Positions 23,962 to 31,531 of a stretch of DNA of 37,474 bases are shown piece by piece. The DNA is from Terripilifer ovatus. Its GTDB lineage: Bacteria; Pseudomonadota; Alphaproteobacteria; Rhizobiales; Beijerinckiaceae. A program made the translations under genes and the position numbers. Below the pieces are notes generated by a model. The model did no database searches, was not told the DNA's origin, and saw nothing but the letters and a program-made list of their open reading frames with translations. How positions within the stretch are numbered: the first letter of the stretch is position 1; every line of letters starts with the position of its first letter. The stretch lies in NCBI GenBank assembly GCA_029222685.1, contig JARHVB010000061.1:1-37474 (forward strand), written 5' to 3'.

Positions 23962-25398
23962 TTGAGCGCCATCGCCTTTCCGATCCCCGACCCCGCGATT
24001 CTCGCGCGGCGCGACGCGATCGTGGCCGGCCTCGAGCTGCTGGTGCCGGCCGAATGCCTGGTAACAAGCGAGGATGAGCGCCGCGCCTTCGAAACCGACG
24101 CGCTGACCGCCTATCGGCGCGTGCCGCTGGCCGTCGTTCTGCCGCGCAACACCGCCGAAGTCTCAGCGGTGCTGGCTTTCTGCCACGCGCAGGGCGTCAA
24201 GGTCATTCCCCGCGGCGCCGGCACCTCCTTGTCGGGCGGTGCCATTCCGCAGGAAGACGCGGTGGTCGTCGGCGTTTCGAAGTTGAACCGAATCCTCAAT
24301 GTGGACTACGCCAACCGCACGGCGTTGGTGGAGGCGGGGGTCACCAATCTGTCGATTTCCGACACTGTCATGCCCGATGGCTTCTTCTATGCGCCCGATC
24401 CGTCGTCGCAGCTTGCCTGCACGATAGCCGGCAATATCGGCATGAATTCCGGTGGCGCCCATTGCCTGAAATACGGCGTCACCACCAACAACATCCTGGG
24501 CGTCAAAATGGTGCTCGTCGATGGCACGGTGGTCGAGATCGGCGGCCAGGCGCTCGATTCCGCCGGGCTTGATCTTCTCGGTCTCATCGTCGGCTCCGAA
24601 GGCCAGCTCGGCATCGTCACCGAAGCGACAGTGCGCATCCTGCGTCTGGCCGAAGGTGCGCGGCCGGTGCTGTTCGGGTTCGACTCCAGCGAAGCGGCGG
24701 GCGAATGCGTCGCCGCCATCATCGGCGCCGGTATCGTGCCCGTCGCCATGGAATTCATGGACAAGCCCGCCATCGAGATCTGTGAGGCCTTCGCCAAGGC
24801 CGGCTATCCGCTCGATGTGGAAGCCATGCTGATCGTCGAGGTGGAAGGCTCCGAGGCCGAGATGGAAAGCCAGCTCGCGCGTATCGTCGACATCGCCAGG
24901 CGCTACGGCGTCAAGGTGGTCAAGGAATCGAGATCGGCGATGGAGACGGCGCTGATCTGGAAGGGCCGCAAGTCGGCCTTCGGCGCCACCGGCAGAGTCG
25001 CCGATTACATCTGCATGGACGGCACAGTGCCGACCGGGCAGTTGCCTTACGTGCTCAAGCGCACCGGCGAGATCGTCGCCGGCTACGGGCTGCGCGTCGC
25101 CAACGTGTTTCATGCCGGCGACGGCAATATGCATCCCTTGATTCTCTATAACGTCAACGATCCTGCCGAACAGGCGAAGGCGGAGGCTGCCGGCAACGAT
25201 ATCCTGCGGCTCTGCGTCGATGCGGGCGGCTGCCTCACCGGCGAGCACGGCGTCGGCATCGAGAAACGCGATCTGATGCGCCATCAGTTTTCCGATATGG
25301 ACCTGGCCCAGCAGATGCGTGTGCGGGCCGTATTCGACGAGCAATGGTTGCTCAACCCCGCCAAAGTGTTTCCACTCGACGGCCGGGTGGCCGCGTGA
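23962..25398 (+). CDS. glcD: Glycolate oxidase FAD subunit GlcD
   Basis: This 478-residue protein belongs to the FAD-linked oxidase (FAD_binding_4) family and matches GlcD. The nucleotide-binding PRGAGTSLSGG is at 83-93, with TIAGNIGMNSGGAHCLKYGVT further on. HAGDGNMHPL and TGEHGVGIEKRD mark the C-terminal catalytic half. It oxidises glycolate (or D-lactate) to the oxo-acid, with electrons passing to GlcF. The TTG start at 23962 is preceded by TGGAG and gives MSAIAFPIP. The longer frame from 23857 would start inside the promoter. Its stop overlaps the start of glcE. The neighbouring TRAP transporter and lut genes support a hydroxyacid role. Confidence 0.93.
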   Translation: MSAIAFPIPDPAILARRDAIVAGLELLVPAECLVTSEDERRAFETDALTAYRRVPLAVVLPRNTAEVSAVLAFCHAQGVKVIPRGAGTSLSGGAIPQEDAVVVGVSKLNRILNVDYANRTALVEAGVTNLSISDTVMPDGFFYAPDPSSQLACTIAGNIGMNSGGAHCLKYGVTTNNILGVKMVLVDGTVVEIGGQALDSAGLDLLGLIVGSEGQLGIVTEATVRILRLAEGARPVLFGFDSSEAAGECVAAIIGAGIVPVAMEFMDKPAIEICEAFAKAGYPLDVEAMLIVEVEGSEAEMESQLARIVDIARRYGVKVVKESRSAMETALIWKGRKSAFGATGRVADYICMDGTVPTGQLPYVLKRTGEIVAGYGLRVANVFHAGDGNMHPLILYNVNDPAEQAKAEAAGNDILRLCVDAGGCLTGEHGVGIEKRDLMRHQFSDMDLAQQMRVRAVFDEQWLLNPAKVFPLDGRVAA

Positions 25399-26597
25399 CG
25401 CTGGCACCGACGAGTGAAGCGCAGGCCGCCGACATCATCCGCGCTGCCCGCACTGCGAGGCAGACGTTGAGCCTTGAAGGCGGCGGTACGCGTGCCGGCT
25501 TCGGCCGGCCGGTGCAGACCGACGAGACCTTGTCGACGCGCGGGCTGACCGGCATCACCTTGCATGAGCCCGCGGAACTGGTGATCTCGGCGCGCGCCGG
25601 AACGCCTGTGGCGGAGCTGGAAGCCGCCCTCGACGCCAAAGGACAGATGCTGCCGTTCGAGCCGATGGACCACCGGGCAATCTACGCCGGCTCGGGCGAG
25701 CCGACGGTGGGCGGCATCGTCGCCTGCGCCGCCTCCGGGCCGCGCCGCATCCAGGCGGGCGCCGCGCGCGACCTGCTGCTGGGCGTCCGCCTCATCAATG
25801 GCAAGGGCGAGATCGTCAAATCGGGCGGGCGCGTGATGAAGAATGTCACCGGCCTCGATCTGGTGAAACTCAATTGCGGCGCGCACGGCACCCTGGCGCT
25901 GATCACCGAGGCGACCTTCAAGGTGCTGCCGAAAGTCGAACGCACGATCACGCTCGTCATCGAAGGGCTTGACGACCGGCAGGCGGCAAGCGCGATGGCG
26001 GTGGCGCTCGGCTCGCCATTCGGCGTCAGCGGCGCGGCGCACCTGCCGGCGGGCATTGGCACGCCGAGCGCGCGTACGCTCCTGCGGCTCGAGCATTTCC
26101 GCGATTCGATCGATTATCGTGCAGGAGAACTGGCAAAGCTGCTTGCTTCTTTCGGCCGCGCAGGGCGCATCGAAGACGATGCTTCATGCGATCTCTGGCG
26201 TGCAGTGCGTGACGTGACATTGCTCGCTGAACCGCGCGATGACGCCATCTGGCGCATCTCCGTCGCGCCCACTCATGGGCCGGCCGTGGTTGCCGCTCTG
26301 CAGCAGGCGCAACTGCCGTTTCGCCATTTTTTCGATTGGGGCGGCGGCCTCATCTGGCTCGCTTGCGCGATGCAGGGCCAAGAACGCGCCTTGCAGGATG
26401 CCGGCGCGCAGGCCATCCGCTCAGCCATCGGTCGCGATGGTCACGCCACGCTCATCCGTGGCACTGAGGATCTGCGCGCCCGCATCGATGTGTTTCAGCC
26501 GCTTGATCCTGCCCTCATGAAGATCACCGCCGCCATCAAGGCCAGCTTCGATCCCGACCGGATATTGAATCCCGGCCGCATGTACGCGGGAGTGTGA
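25395..26597 (+). CDS. glcE: Glycolate oxidase subunit GlcE
   Basis: This 400-residue FAD-binding subunit is typical of GlcE. LEGGGTRAGFGRP is at about 25-37, the MLPFEPMDHRAIYAGSGEPTVGG segment lies at about 82-105, and the fold lacks the full GlcD C-terminal domain. GTG 25395 is chosen because it forms GTGA with the glcD stop and gives the family N-terminus. The closing NPGRMYAGV matches GlcE. It forms the glycolate dehydrogenase complex with GlcD and GlcF. Its stop overlaps a possible GTG of glcF. Confidence 0.92.
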   Translation: MTLAPTSEAQAADIIRAARTARQTLSLEGGGTRAGFGRPVQTDETLSTRGLTGITLHEPAELVISARAGTPVAELEAALDAKGQMLPFEPMDHRAIYAGSGEPTVGGIVACAASGPRRIQAGAARDLLLGVRLINGKGEIVKSGGRVMKNVTGLDLVKLNCGAHGTLALITEATFKVLPKVERTITLVIEGLDDRQAASAMAVALGSPFGVSGAAHLPAGIGTPSARTLLRLEHFRDSIDYRAGELAKLLASFGRAGRIEDDASCDLWRAVRDVTLLAEPRDDAIWRISVAPTHGPAVVAALQQAQLPFRHFFDWGGGLIWLACAMQGQERALQDAGAQAIRSAIGRDGHATLIRGTEDLRARIDVFQPLDPALMKITAAIKASFDPDRILNPGRMYAGV

Positions 26598-26599
26598 TC

Positions 26600-27934
26600 G
26601 TGCAGACCAATTTTTCCACAGCGCAACTTGCCGACAGCCATATGGCCTCGTCGGAAAAGATTCTGCGCACCTGCGTCCACTGTGGTTTCTGCACCGCCAC
26701 CTGTCCGACCTATCTCCTGCTCGGCGATGAACTCGACAGTCCGCGCGGCCGCATCTATCTCATCAAGGACATGCTCGAGGGCGGCAAGCCGGCGACCAGA
26801 CAAGTCGTCCGGCATGTCGATCGCTGCCTGTCGTGCCTGTCCTGCATGACCACATGCCCTTCGGGCGTGCATTACATGCATCTCGTCGATCACGCCCGCG
26901 CCCATATCGAGATGACCTACAAGCGCGACTGGGCGGACCGGCTGCTGCGCGGCGTGCTTGCCCACGTGCTGCCTTATCCGCGCGTGTTCCGCCTGGCGCT
27001 GGCCGGCGCGCTGTTCGCCAAGCCGTTGCGGCCGCTGCTGAGCCGTCTTCCGGCTGTCGGCAAGCGGCTTGGCGCAATGATCGCGCTGGCACCGTCGACA
27101 TCACCGGCGGTGACGTCCGAACCGGATTCGATCGCCGAGCCGCGGCGCGGTCGTGTGGTCGTTCTAGAAGGTTGCGCCCAGCCGGTGCTGCAGCCCTCGA
27201 TCAATGCGGCGGCGCGACGGCTGTTGGCGCGCGCCGGCGTCGAAACGGTCCGCGTGGCCGACGAAGCCTGCTGCGGCGCGCTGGTGCACCACATGGGCCG
27301 TGAAGCCCACGCACTCGACTTCGCGCGCCGCAATATCGACGCCTGGATGGCCGAGATCGAGTGCAATGGGCCCGATGGCAAAGGAATTGACGCCATTCTC
27401 ATCACCGCCTCGGGATGCGGAACCACGGTGAAGGACTACGGCTTCATGTTTCGTGACGATCCGGCCTATGCCGATAAGGCGCGGCGGATTTCGGCGTTGA
27501 CACGCGACATCACGGAATATCTCCACACTCTGGAAATGGCGCCGGCACAAAAGCTGCAATCGACGCGCAAGTTGGCGGTCGCCTATCACTCGGCCTGTTC
27601 GATGCAGCACGGCCAGCAGATTGGCGACCAGCCGAAACGCCTGTTGCGCAAGGCGGGTTTCGATGTGAGGGATGTGCCGGAAGGGCATATCTGTTGCGGC
27701 TCGGCCGGTGTTTATAATATTTTGCAGCCGGACATCGCCGGACGGTTGCGCGACCGCAAAATCTCGAACATTGCGCGTGTGCGGCCGCAGATCATCGCAA
27801 CCGGCAATATCGGCTGCATCACGCAGATCGGCAGCGGCACCCGCACGCCGGTGGTGCATACGATCGAATTGCTCGACTGGGCTTATGGCGGACCACCGCC
27901 GCCGGCGATCGAGAACATGGAATTCGGCGTCTAG
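26600..27934 (+). CDS. glcF: Glycolate oxidase iron-sulfur subunit GlcF
   Basis: This 444-residue protein has two [4Fe-4S] motifs near the N-terminus, C25-x2-C28-x2-C31-x3-C35-P and C76-x2-C79-x2-C82-x3-C86-P. It then has two CCG domains, with EACCGALVHH and GHICCGSAGVYN. It carries electrons from GlcD to quinone. The start MQTNFSTAQLA at GTG 26600 has GGGAG eight bases upstream and matches the family. GTG 26594, overlapping the glcE stop, would add two residues and is an alternative. It closes the glcDEF operon; the histone-like/GNAT gene follows after 61 bases. Confidence 0.93.
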   Translation: MQTNFSTAQLADSHMASSEKILRTCVHCGFCTATCPTYLLLGDELDSPRGRIYLIKDMLEGGKPATRQVVRHVDRCLSCLSCMTTCPSGVHYMHLVDHARAHIEMTYKRDWADRLLRGVLAHVLPYPRVFRLALAGALFAKPLRPLLSRLPAVGKRLGAMIALAPSTSPAVTSEPDSIAEPRRGRVVVLEGCAQPVLQPSINAAARRLLARAGVETVRVADEACCGALVHHMGREAHALDFARRNIDAWMAEIECNGPDGKGIDAILITASGCGTTVKDYGFMFRDDPAYADKARRISALTRDITEYLHTLEMAPAQKLQSTRKLAVAYHSACSMQHGQQIGDQPKRLLRKAGFDVRDVPEGHICCGSAGVYNILQPDIAGRLRDRKISNIARVRPQIIATGNIGCITQIGSGTRTPVVHTIELLDWAYGGPPPPAIENMEFGV

Positions 27935-27995
27935 ACAGGCGCAGCGAACGAATTGATGTCGGCGCATCGCGCGCCATGCGGAATGGAGAGCACGA

Positions 27996-29189
27996 ATGGC
28001 GCGCGGCAAAAAAATCGTCCGCAAGAAAACGGCCGGTAAGAAAACAGCCCTAAAGAAAACGGCCCAAAAGAAAATCGCCGGCAAAAAGCTGGCGGCAAAG
28101 CGATCGGCAAAGGCAGCGAAGAAGGCGGCCGGCAAAAAGATTGCTGCAAAAAGTGCGTCGGTAAAGAAGACCAGCGCACAGAAAAAGGCCGTCGGGAAAA
28201 CGACCGCCAAGAAGGTGACCGCCAAGAAGGAGACCGCAAAGAAGGCCGTTGCCCGTGCTGCGAAGAAGTCGGCCGCAGCCAAGCGTGCTGCGTCCAAGGT
28301 GAAACAAGTCAAGGCTGCCGTGAGCTCGACGCCGCCGTCGCGGCGCCAGCCGCCGCGCAATTCCTCCGGCCGGCGGCTGGCTGCCCGCGCGCCGGTCAGC
28401 CGGGCGCAACTGGCTAAGAAGACGCTCGTCGAAGCCAGGCGCGCCAAGCCCGCGAATGCGCAGCAGAAGGCTGTGCAAAAGGCCAAGCAATTGCGCGCGA
28501 GAAAGAAAGCGCTGGCGGCGAAAGACAAGCGCCTGCCTGCCAAGCGCCTTCTCCCATCGCGAAGCCCATCGGCGCGCGTGCGCAGAAATGACGGGTCTGA
28601 AGCGCCGTCGCCGCGGCGGCTGTCTATTCGCGCGGCGGTGACCCGCGAGACCTCGCGGTCGCCTGCGCAACGCGCGGCCGTCGGCGAGCCGCCGTTTCAG
28701 CTTCATCAACTCGGCATTCGCGACGAGCATCCGACCGATCGCGCCGCCATTCTGGCTCTGCTGGCGGAAGCGTTCGGTGAACCCTCGCAAGCCGAAAGGC
28801 TGCAGGCGCTGCGCCTTGAAGAGCGCATCGGCGGCGTGCTCGTCGCCCAGCATGGCGAGAGGCTCGTTGGTTGCGGGGCCTTGTTTCTCAACGCGGTTGA
28901 AAGCGGCGCCGGCGATGTCCCCGTTGCCGAGATCGGCGTGCTTGCCGTTACGCCCTCGTTGCAGCGCAAGGGAATCGGGACCCAACTGGTGCTGGCGATG
29001 ATCGAATCAGCGCGCGCGTCGGGGGCGAAGGCCTTGCTGGCGCAACGTCTCGAGGACCTTCTTGTCGATTTGGGATTTTCAAGCGAGTCCGTATCCAAAC
29101 TTGACGGAAACATGACGGTTTTAGGCTTGAAACTGGCCGAGGACGACGAAAACGAGCTTGCCGGACGTCTAAAACTGCCAATTTCGTAA
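27996..29189 (+). CDS. Histone H1-like lysine-rich protein fused to a GNAT acetyltransferase domain
   Basis: This 397-residue protein has three parts. Residues 1-107 are almost only Lys, Ala, Thr and Ser, in AAKK/KKTA-type repeats like eukaryotic H1 tails, AlgP and chlamydial HctB, and would bind DNA nonspecifically. Residues 108-230 are a basic, disordered Arg/Pro/Ala linker. Residues 231-385 resemble a GNAT N-acetyltransferase, with EIGVLAVTPSLQRKGIGTQLV at 312-332 carrying the acetyl-CoA motif Q-R-K-G-I-G (323-328), and RLEDLLVDLGF as the late helix. GGAGAG precedes the ATG. One continuous frame spans all parts without a stop. It may acetylate its own tail or nucleoid proteins; that is inference. 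The family is not one I know under a name. Confidence 0.8.
   Translation: MARGKKIVRKKTAGKKTALKKTAQKKIAGKKLAAKRSAKAAKKAAGKKIAAKSASVKKTSAQKKAVGKTTAKKVTAKKETAKKAVARAAKKSAAAKRAASKVKQVKAAVSSTPPSRRQPPRNSSGRRLAARAPVSRAQLAKKTLVEARRAKPANAQQKAVQKAKQLRARKKALAAKDKRLPAKRLLPSRSPSARVRRNDGSEAPSPRRLSIRAAVTRETSRSPAQRAAVGEPPFQLHQLGIRDEHPTDRAAILALLAEAFGEPSQAERLQALRLEERIGGVLVAQHGERLVGCGALFLNAVESGAGDVPVAEIGVLAVTPSLQRKGIGTQLVLAMIESARASGAKALLAQRLEDLLVDLGFSSESVSKLDGNMTVLGLKLAEDDENELAGRLKLPIS
28014..28320 (+). repeat. Coding repeat (lysine-rich tail)
   Basis: This stretch is built of imperfect AAGAAAACGGCC-like units that encode the KKTA/AAKK tail. Its base use is richer in adenine than the surrounding GC-rich coding sequence. 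Such tracts vary in length between strains through slippage or recombination. Confidence 0.7.
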
Positions 29190-29381
29190 TCTAAACAACT
29201 GTCCCTGCACAAACAAATACCGGCCAGGGGGTTTGTGGCAATCGGGCAACAGCTCCAATCTAATAATGTCAAAAGGGCGGCTTTGCCTATTTTCTGGGCG
29301 GCATGCCCAACTCTTCTCCTTGCGATGTCGTGGCTAAACTATGACTTTCGAAAGCATCAAATCTCGCTGACGGAGCCATTT

Positions 29382-30368
29382 ATGAAATTCAAGTCCCTCG
29401 CGCTTGCACTTGCTGCAGCAACCGCCCTTTCGGGAGCCGCCCGCGCTGCTGATCTGGCTGCCGCTCCGGCCGCTGCGCCTGCTCCGGCCCCGGTGCTTGG
29501 TTTCGATTATGCGTTCGGCATGGCGCTGATGTCGGACTACGTGTTCCGCGGCGTCTCCCAGTCGGATCGCAAGCCGAGCGCCACGGCTTATGGCGAGCTT
29601 CGCTACAACGCGACGCCTGACGTGCAATTCTATGCCAAGACACAGGTCTGGAAAGTCAATCAGCCGCAAGCCCCGGCTGCCGAAGTCGATTTGCTCGGCG
29701 GTGTCCGACTGACCTTCGGCGACTTCTCGGCTGACATCGGCGGCATCTACTACTTGTACCCCGACAACAAGAATCAATACTGGACCAACGGCGCCACGAC
29801 CTTCCTGAACCCGGACTTCATCACCTTGCCGGGCGGCGCCCGCTGCCCGATCGGTCCGTTCTGCGCAACGACGCCGAAGGACTCGAGCTATTTCGAAGCC
29901 TATGTGATGCCGTCGTATAACATCACGTCAGCGCTCAACGTTGGCGCGAACTTCTACTATTCGAACAACTGGCTGAATTTCGGTTTTGACTCGCTGTATT
30001 CGTCTGCCAAAGCCAAGTACACGTTCGGCGAAACCGGCTTCTCCGTGTCGGGTGAATTGGGATACATGAAGCTTGGTTCGCTCAAGGCGGGAACAGAGCT
30101 GAACGCCGGTCCGTTCCCGTTCAAAATTCCTTCGTACACAACCTGGAACATCGGCGCGTCTTACGCCTGGAACCAGGTCACGCTTGATCTGCGCTACTCC
30201 GGGGCGACGCTCAGCAAGAACGCCTGCTATCTCGTTTCCGCCGATCCGTCGGGCAACCGCCCGTTTCAGGCCCCCAGCGCCCAGTCGAACTGGTGCGGCA
30301 ATCGCTTCATGGCCACGCTTTCCGTGGACTTCGTCGGCTCGAAGGACGTTACCTTCCCGAAGTGGTAA
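29382..30368 (+). CDS. TorF-family putative outer-membrane porin
   Basis: This 328-residue protein has a signal peptide (cleavage near SGAARA-AD, residues 22-23), then an Ala/Pro-rich linker at about 25-38. A beta-barrel follows, ending in Trp (VTFPKW), as is usual for proteins handled by the BAM complex. Alternating aromatic strands (FDYAFGMALMSDYVFRGVSQ, FSADIGGIYYLYPD, NVGANFYYSNNWLNFG) match the TorF/gcw_chp family of putative porins. Four cysteines may form loop disulfides. The ATG at 29382 has CGGAG upstream; the frame is open earlier without a leader. A strong terminator follows. Solute unknown. Confidence 0.85.
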   Translation: MKFKSLALALAAATALSGAARAADLAAAPAAAPAPAPVLGFDYAFGMALMSDYVFRGVSQSDRKPSATAYGELRYNATPDVQFYAKTQVWKVNQPQAPAAEVDLLGGVRLTFGDFSADIGGIYYLYPDNKNQYWTNGATTFLNPDFITLPGGARCPIGPFCATTPKDSSYFEAYVMPSYNITSALNVGANFYYSNNWLNFGFDSLYSSAKAKYTFGETGFSVSGELGYMKLGSLKAGTELNAGPFPFKIPSYTTWNIGASYAWNQVTLDLRYSGATLSKNACYLVSADPSGNRPFQAPSAQSNWCGNRFMATLSVDFVGSKDVTFPKW

Positions 30369-30400
30369 GCTGATGGCAGGCAGTCTCCGGATCAACATCG

Positions 30401-30428
30401 AAAGCGCGCCCTGGTGGCGCGCTTTTTC
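30401..30428 (+). terminator. Rho-independent terminator of the porin gene
   Basis: AAAGCGCGCC and GGCGCGCTTT form a ten-pair GC-rich stem around CTGGT, followed by a run of T (GCTTTTTCTTTC). It is 33 bases past the porin stop and is the clearest intrinsic terminator in the window. Confidence 0.85.
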
Positions 30429-30484
30429 TTTCTGGAACCTGTAGAATCGGTAATTGAGCCAGTCTTGGATTGGTCATTTTCGCA

Positions 30485-30535
30485 TCCCATATATGCGGCG
30501 CCGGAATGCCGTATTCCGGCGCCGCATATATGGGA
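30485..30535. repeat. 51-nt perfect palindrome upstream of the DUF2076 gene
   Basis: Two 23-base arms are exact inverted complements around a five-base GCCGT loop. The arm reads TCCCATATATGCGGCGC... with its partner ending ...GCATATATGGGA. The right arm ends in GGGA, the first part of the GGGAGA ribosome-binding site of the gene starting at 30543. In RNA the hairpin would therefore hide that site. No T-run follows, so it is not a normal terminator. Confidence 0.85.
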
Positions 30536-30542
30536 GACACAC

Positions 30543-31364
30543 ATGAGTCCCGAAGAACGCCAGCTTCTCACCGGTCTTTTCGATCGCGTCCACGCCGCCG
30601 GCGATGCGCCGCGGGACTCCGAGGCGGAAGCCTTCATCGCTGCCGCCGTCAGGCAATTGCCCTTTGCGCCTTACCTGCTGGCACAATCGGTCATCGTTCA
30701 GGACGAGACGCTCAAGGCTGCGTCGCAGCGGATCGAGGAACTCGAGGCGCGGGTTCGCGATCTTGAGAGCGCGGCAAAGCCTCAGCCCAGCACCAGCTTT
30801 CTCGGCGGCATCGGCAAATCGATTCTCGGATCCGGCGCGCCGCAGCAACAGCCGGCGCAGCAACCGCCGATGCAGGAGCGCTCGCCTTGGACGCAGATGC
30901 GTCAGCAACAGCAGGAGCCCATGGGACAGCCGCAGATGGGGCAGCCAATGGGTCAGTACGCCGGCCAACCGATGGGGCAACAGATGCCGCAGGCCGGTGG
31001 TGGCGGCGGCTTCCTGAAGGGTGCGCTCGGCACTGCGGCCGGTGTCGCCGGCGGCATGATGCTGGCCAATTCGCTCAGCAGCATGCTCGGCAGCCACAAT
31101 AGCCCGTTCGGGTCCAGCCCGGCGAAGGCTGCGGACCTGCCCAGCTCTCCGGGTGACAGCGGATCGAAAAACGATGCGCTGAGCGATATCGACAAGTGGT
31201 CCGATCGCAACAAGGACGCTGACCTCAGCAGGAATGACGACGGCAACCAAGCGTATGCCAGCGACGATTCCAGTTCCAGCGACTATGACGATTCCGACGA
31301 GGATTCCGATGGGTACGATTCGGGTTCGGATAGCTGGGGCGACAGCGACACCACCGACGTTTGA
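30543..31364 (+). CDS. DUF2076 domain protein with glycine-zipper and acidic tail
   Basis: This 273-residue protein starts with the DUF2076 domain (MSPEERQLLTGLFDRVHAAG..., about 1-80), in which a coiled-coil-like helix (SQRIEELEARVRDLESAA, 61-78) is visible. A Gln/Met/Gly/Pro stretch with MGQP repeats (about 100-150), a glycine-zipper-like hydrophobic segment (152-180) and an Asp/Ser tail (about 240-273) follow. Members have been described as periplasmic ligand-binding sensors, but no signal peptide is seen here, so location is unsure. GGGAGA lies before ATG 30543, within the reach of the palindrome just upstream. An earlier frame from 30414 would read through the palindrome and is unlikely. 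Confidence 0.82.
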   Translation: MSPEERQLLTGLFDRVHAAGDAPRDSEAEAFIAAAVRQLPFAPYLLAQSVIVQDETLKAASQRIEELEARVRDLESAAKPQPSTSFLGGIGKSILGSGAPQQQPAQQPPMQERSPWTQMRQQQQEPMGQPQMGQPMGQYAGQPMGQQMPQAGGGGGFLKGALGTAAGVAGGMMLANSLSSMLGSHNSPFGSSPAKAADLPSSPGDSGSKNDALSDIDKWSDRNKDADLSRNDDGNQAYASDDSSSSDYDDSDEDSDGYDSGSDSWGDSDTTDV

Positions 31365-31378
31365 AAGCCGGAACGAAA

Positions 31379-31409
31379 GAAGCCGTTGTGCCTGAGGCAC
31401 AACGGCTTC
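31379..31409. terminator. Terminator hairpin between DUF2076 and L,D-transpeptidase genes
   Basis: GAAGCCGTTGTGCC and GGCACAACGGCTTC form a 14-pair perfect stem around TGA. It lies 15 bases past the stop of the plus-strand gene and also downstream of the converging L,D-transpeptidase gene. On the minus strand it is followed by TTTCG, so it may serve both directions. Confidence 0.75.
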
Positions 31410-31467
31410 CCTCCTGTCCGCTCGGTCGAGCAGCCCCCGGCGTTGACGCGCGCCGGGAATTCGATTT

Positions 31468-31511
31468 GCATGATCCCGAAAAATGGTCTTCCGGTTCGGA
31501 TCCGATCATGC
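31468..31511. repeat. Rhizobial GCATGATC...GATCATGC palindromic repeat
   Basis: The 44-base unit starts GCATGATCCCGAAAA and ends CGGATCCGATCATGC, with CCGGTTCGG inside. I recall a close form as an abundant intergenic repeat in Rhizobiales (GCATGATC...CCGGTTTTCGG...GATCATGC). It lies in the convergent gap near the L,D-transpeptidase gene. Confidence 0.65.
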
Positions 31512-31531
31512 TCGATAGTGAAATTCGATAG

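Noticed and set aside
28014..28320. Possible CRISPR-like or tandem repeat array
   Set aside because: The units are short, imperfect and in frame, encode the lysine-rich tail, and have no spacers.
27164..28543. Phe/Leu/Ala-rich minus-strand frame that looks like a membrane protein
   Set aside because: It is the reverse complement of Lys-rich codons (AAG/AAA read as CTT/TTT) of the histone-like tail and of glcF.
30485..30535. Palindrome as a rho-independent terminator of the porin gene
   Set aside because: It lacks a T-run, and a canonical terminator already exists at 30401-30428.
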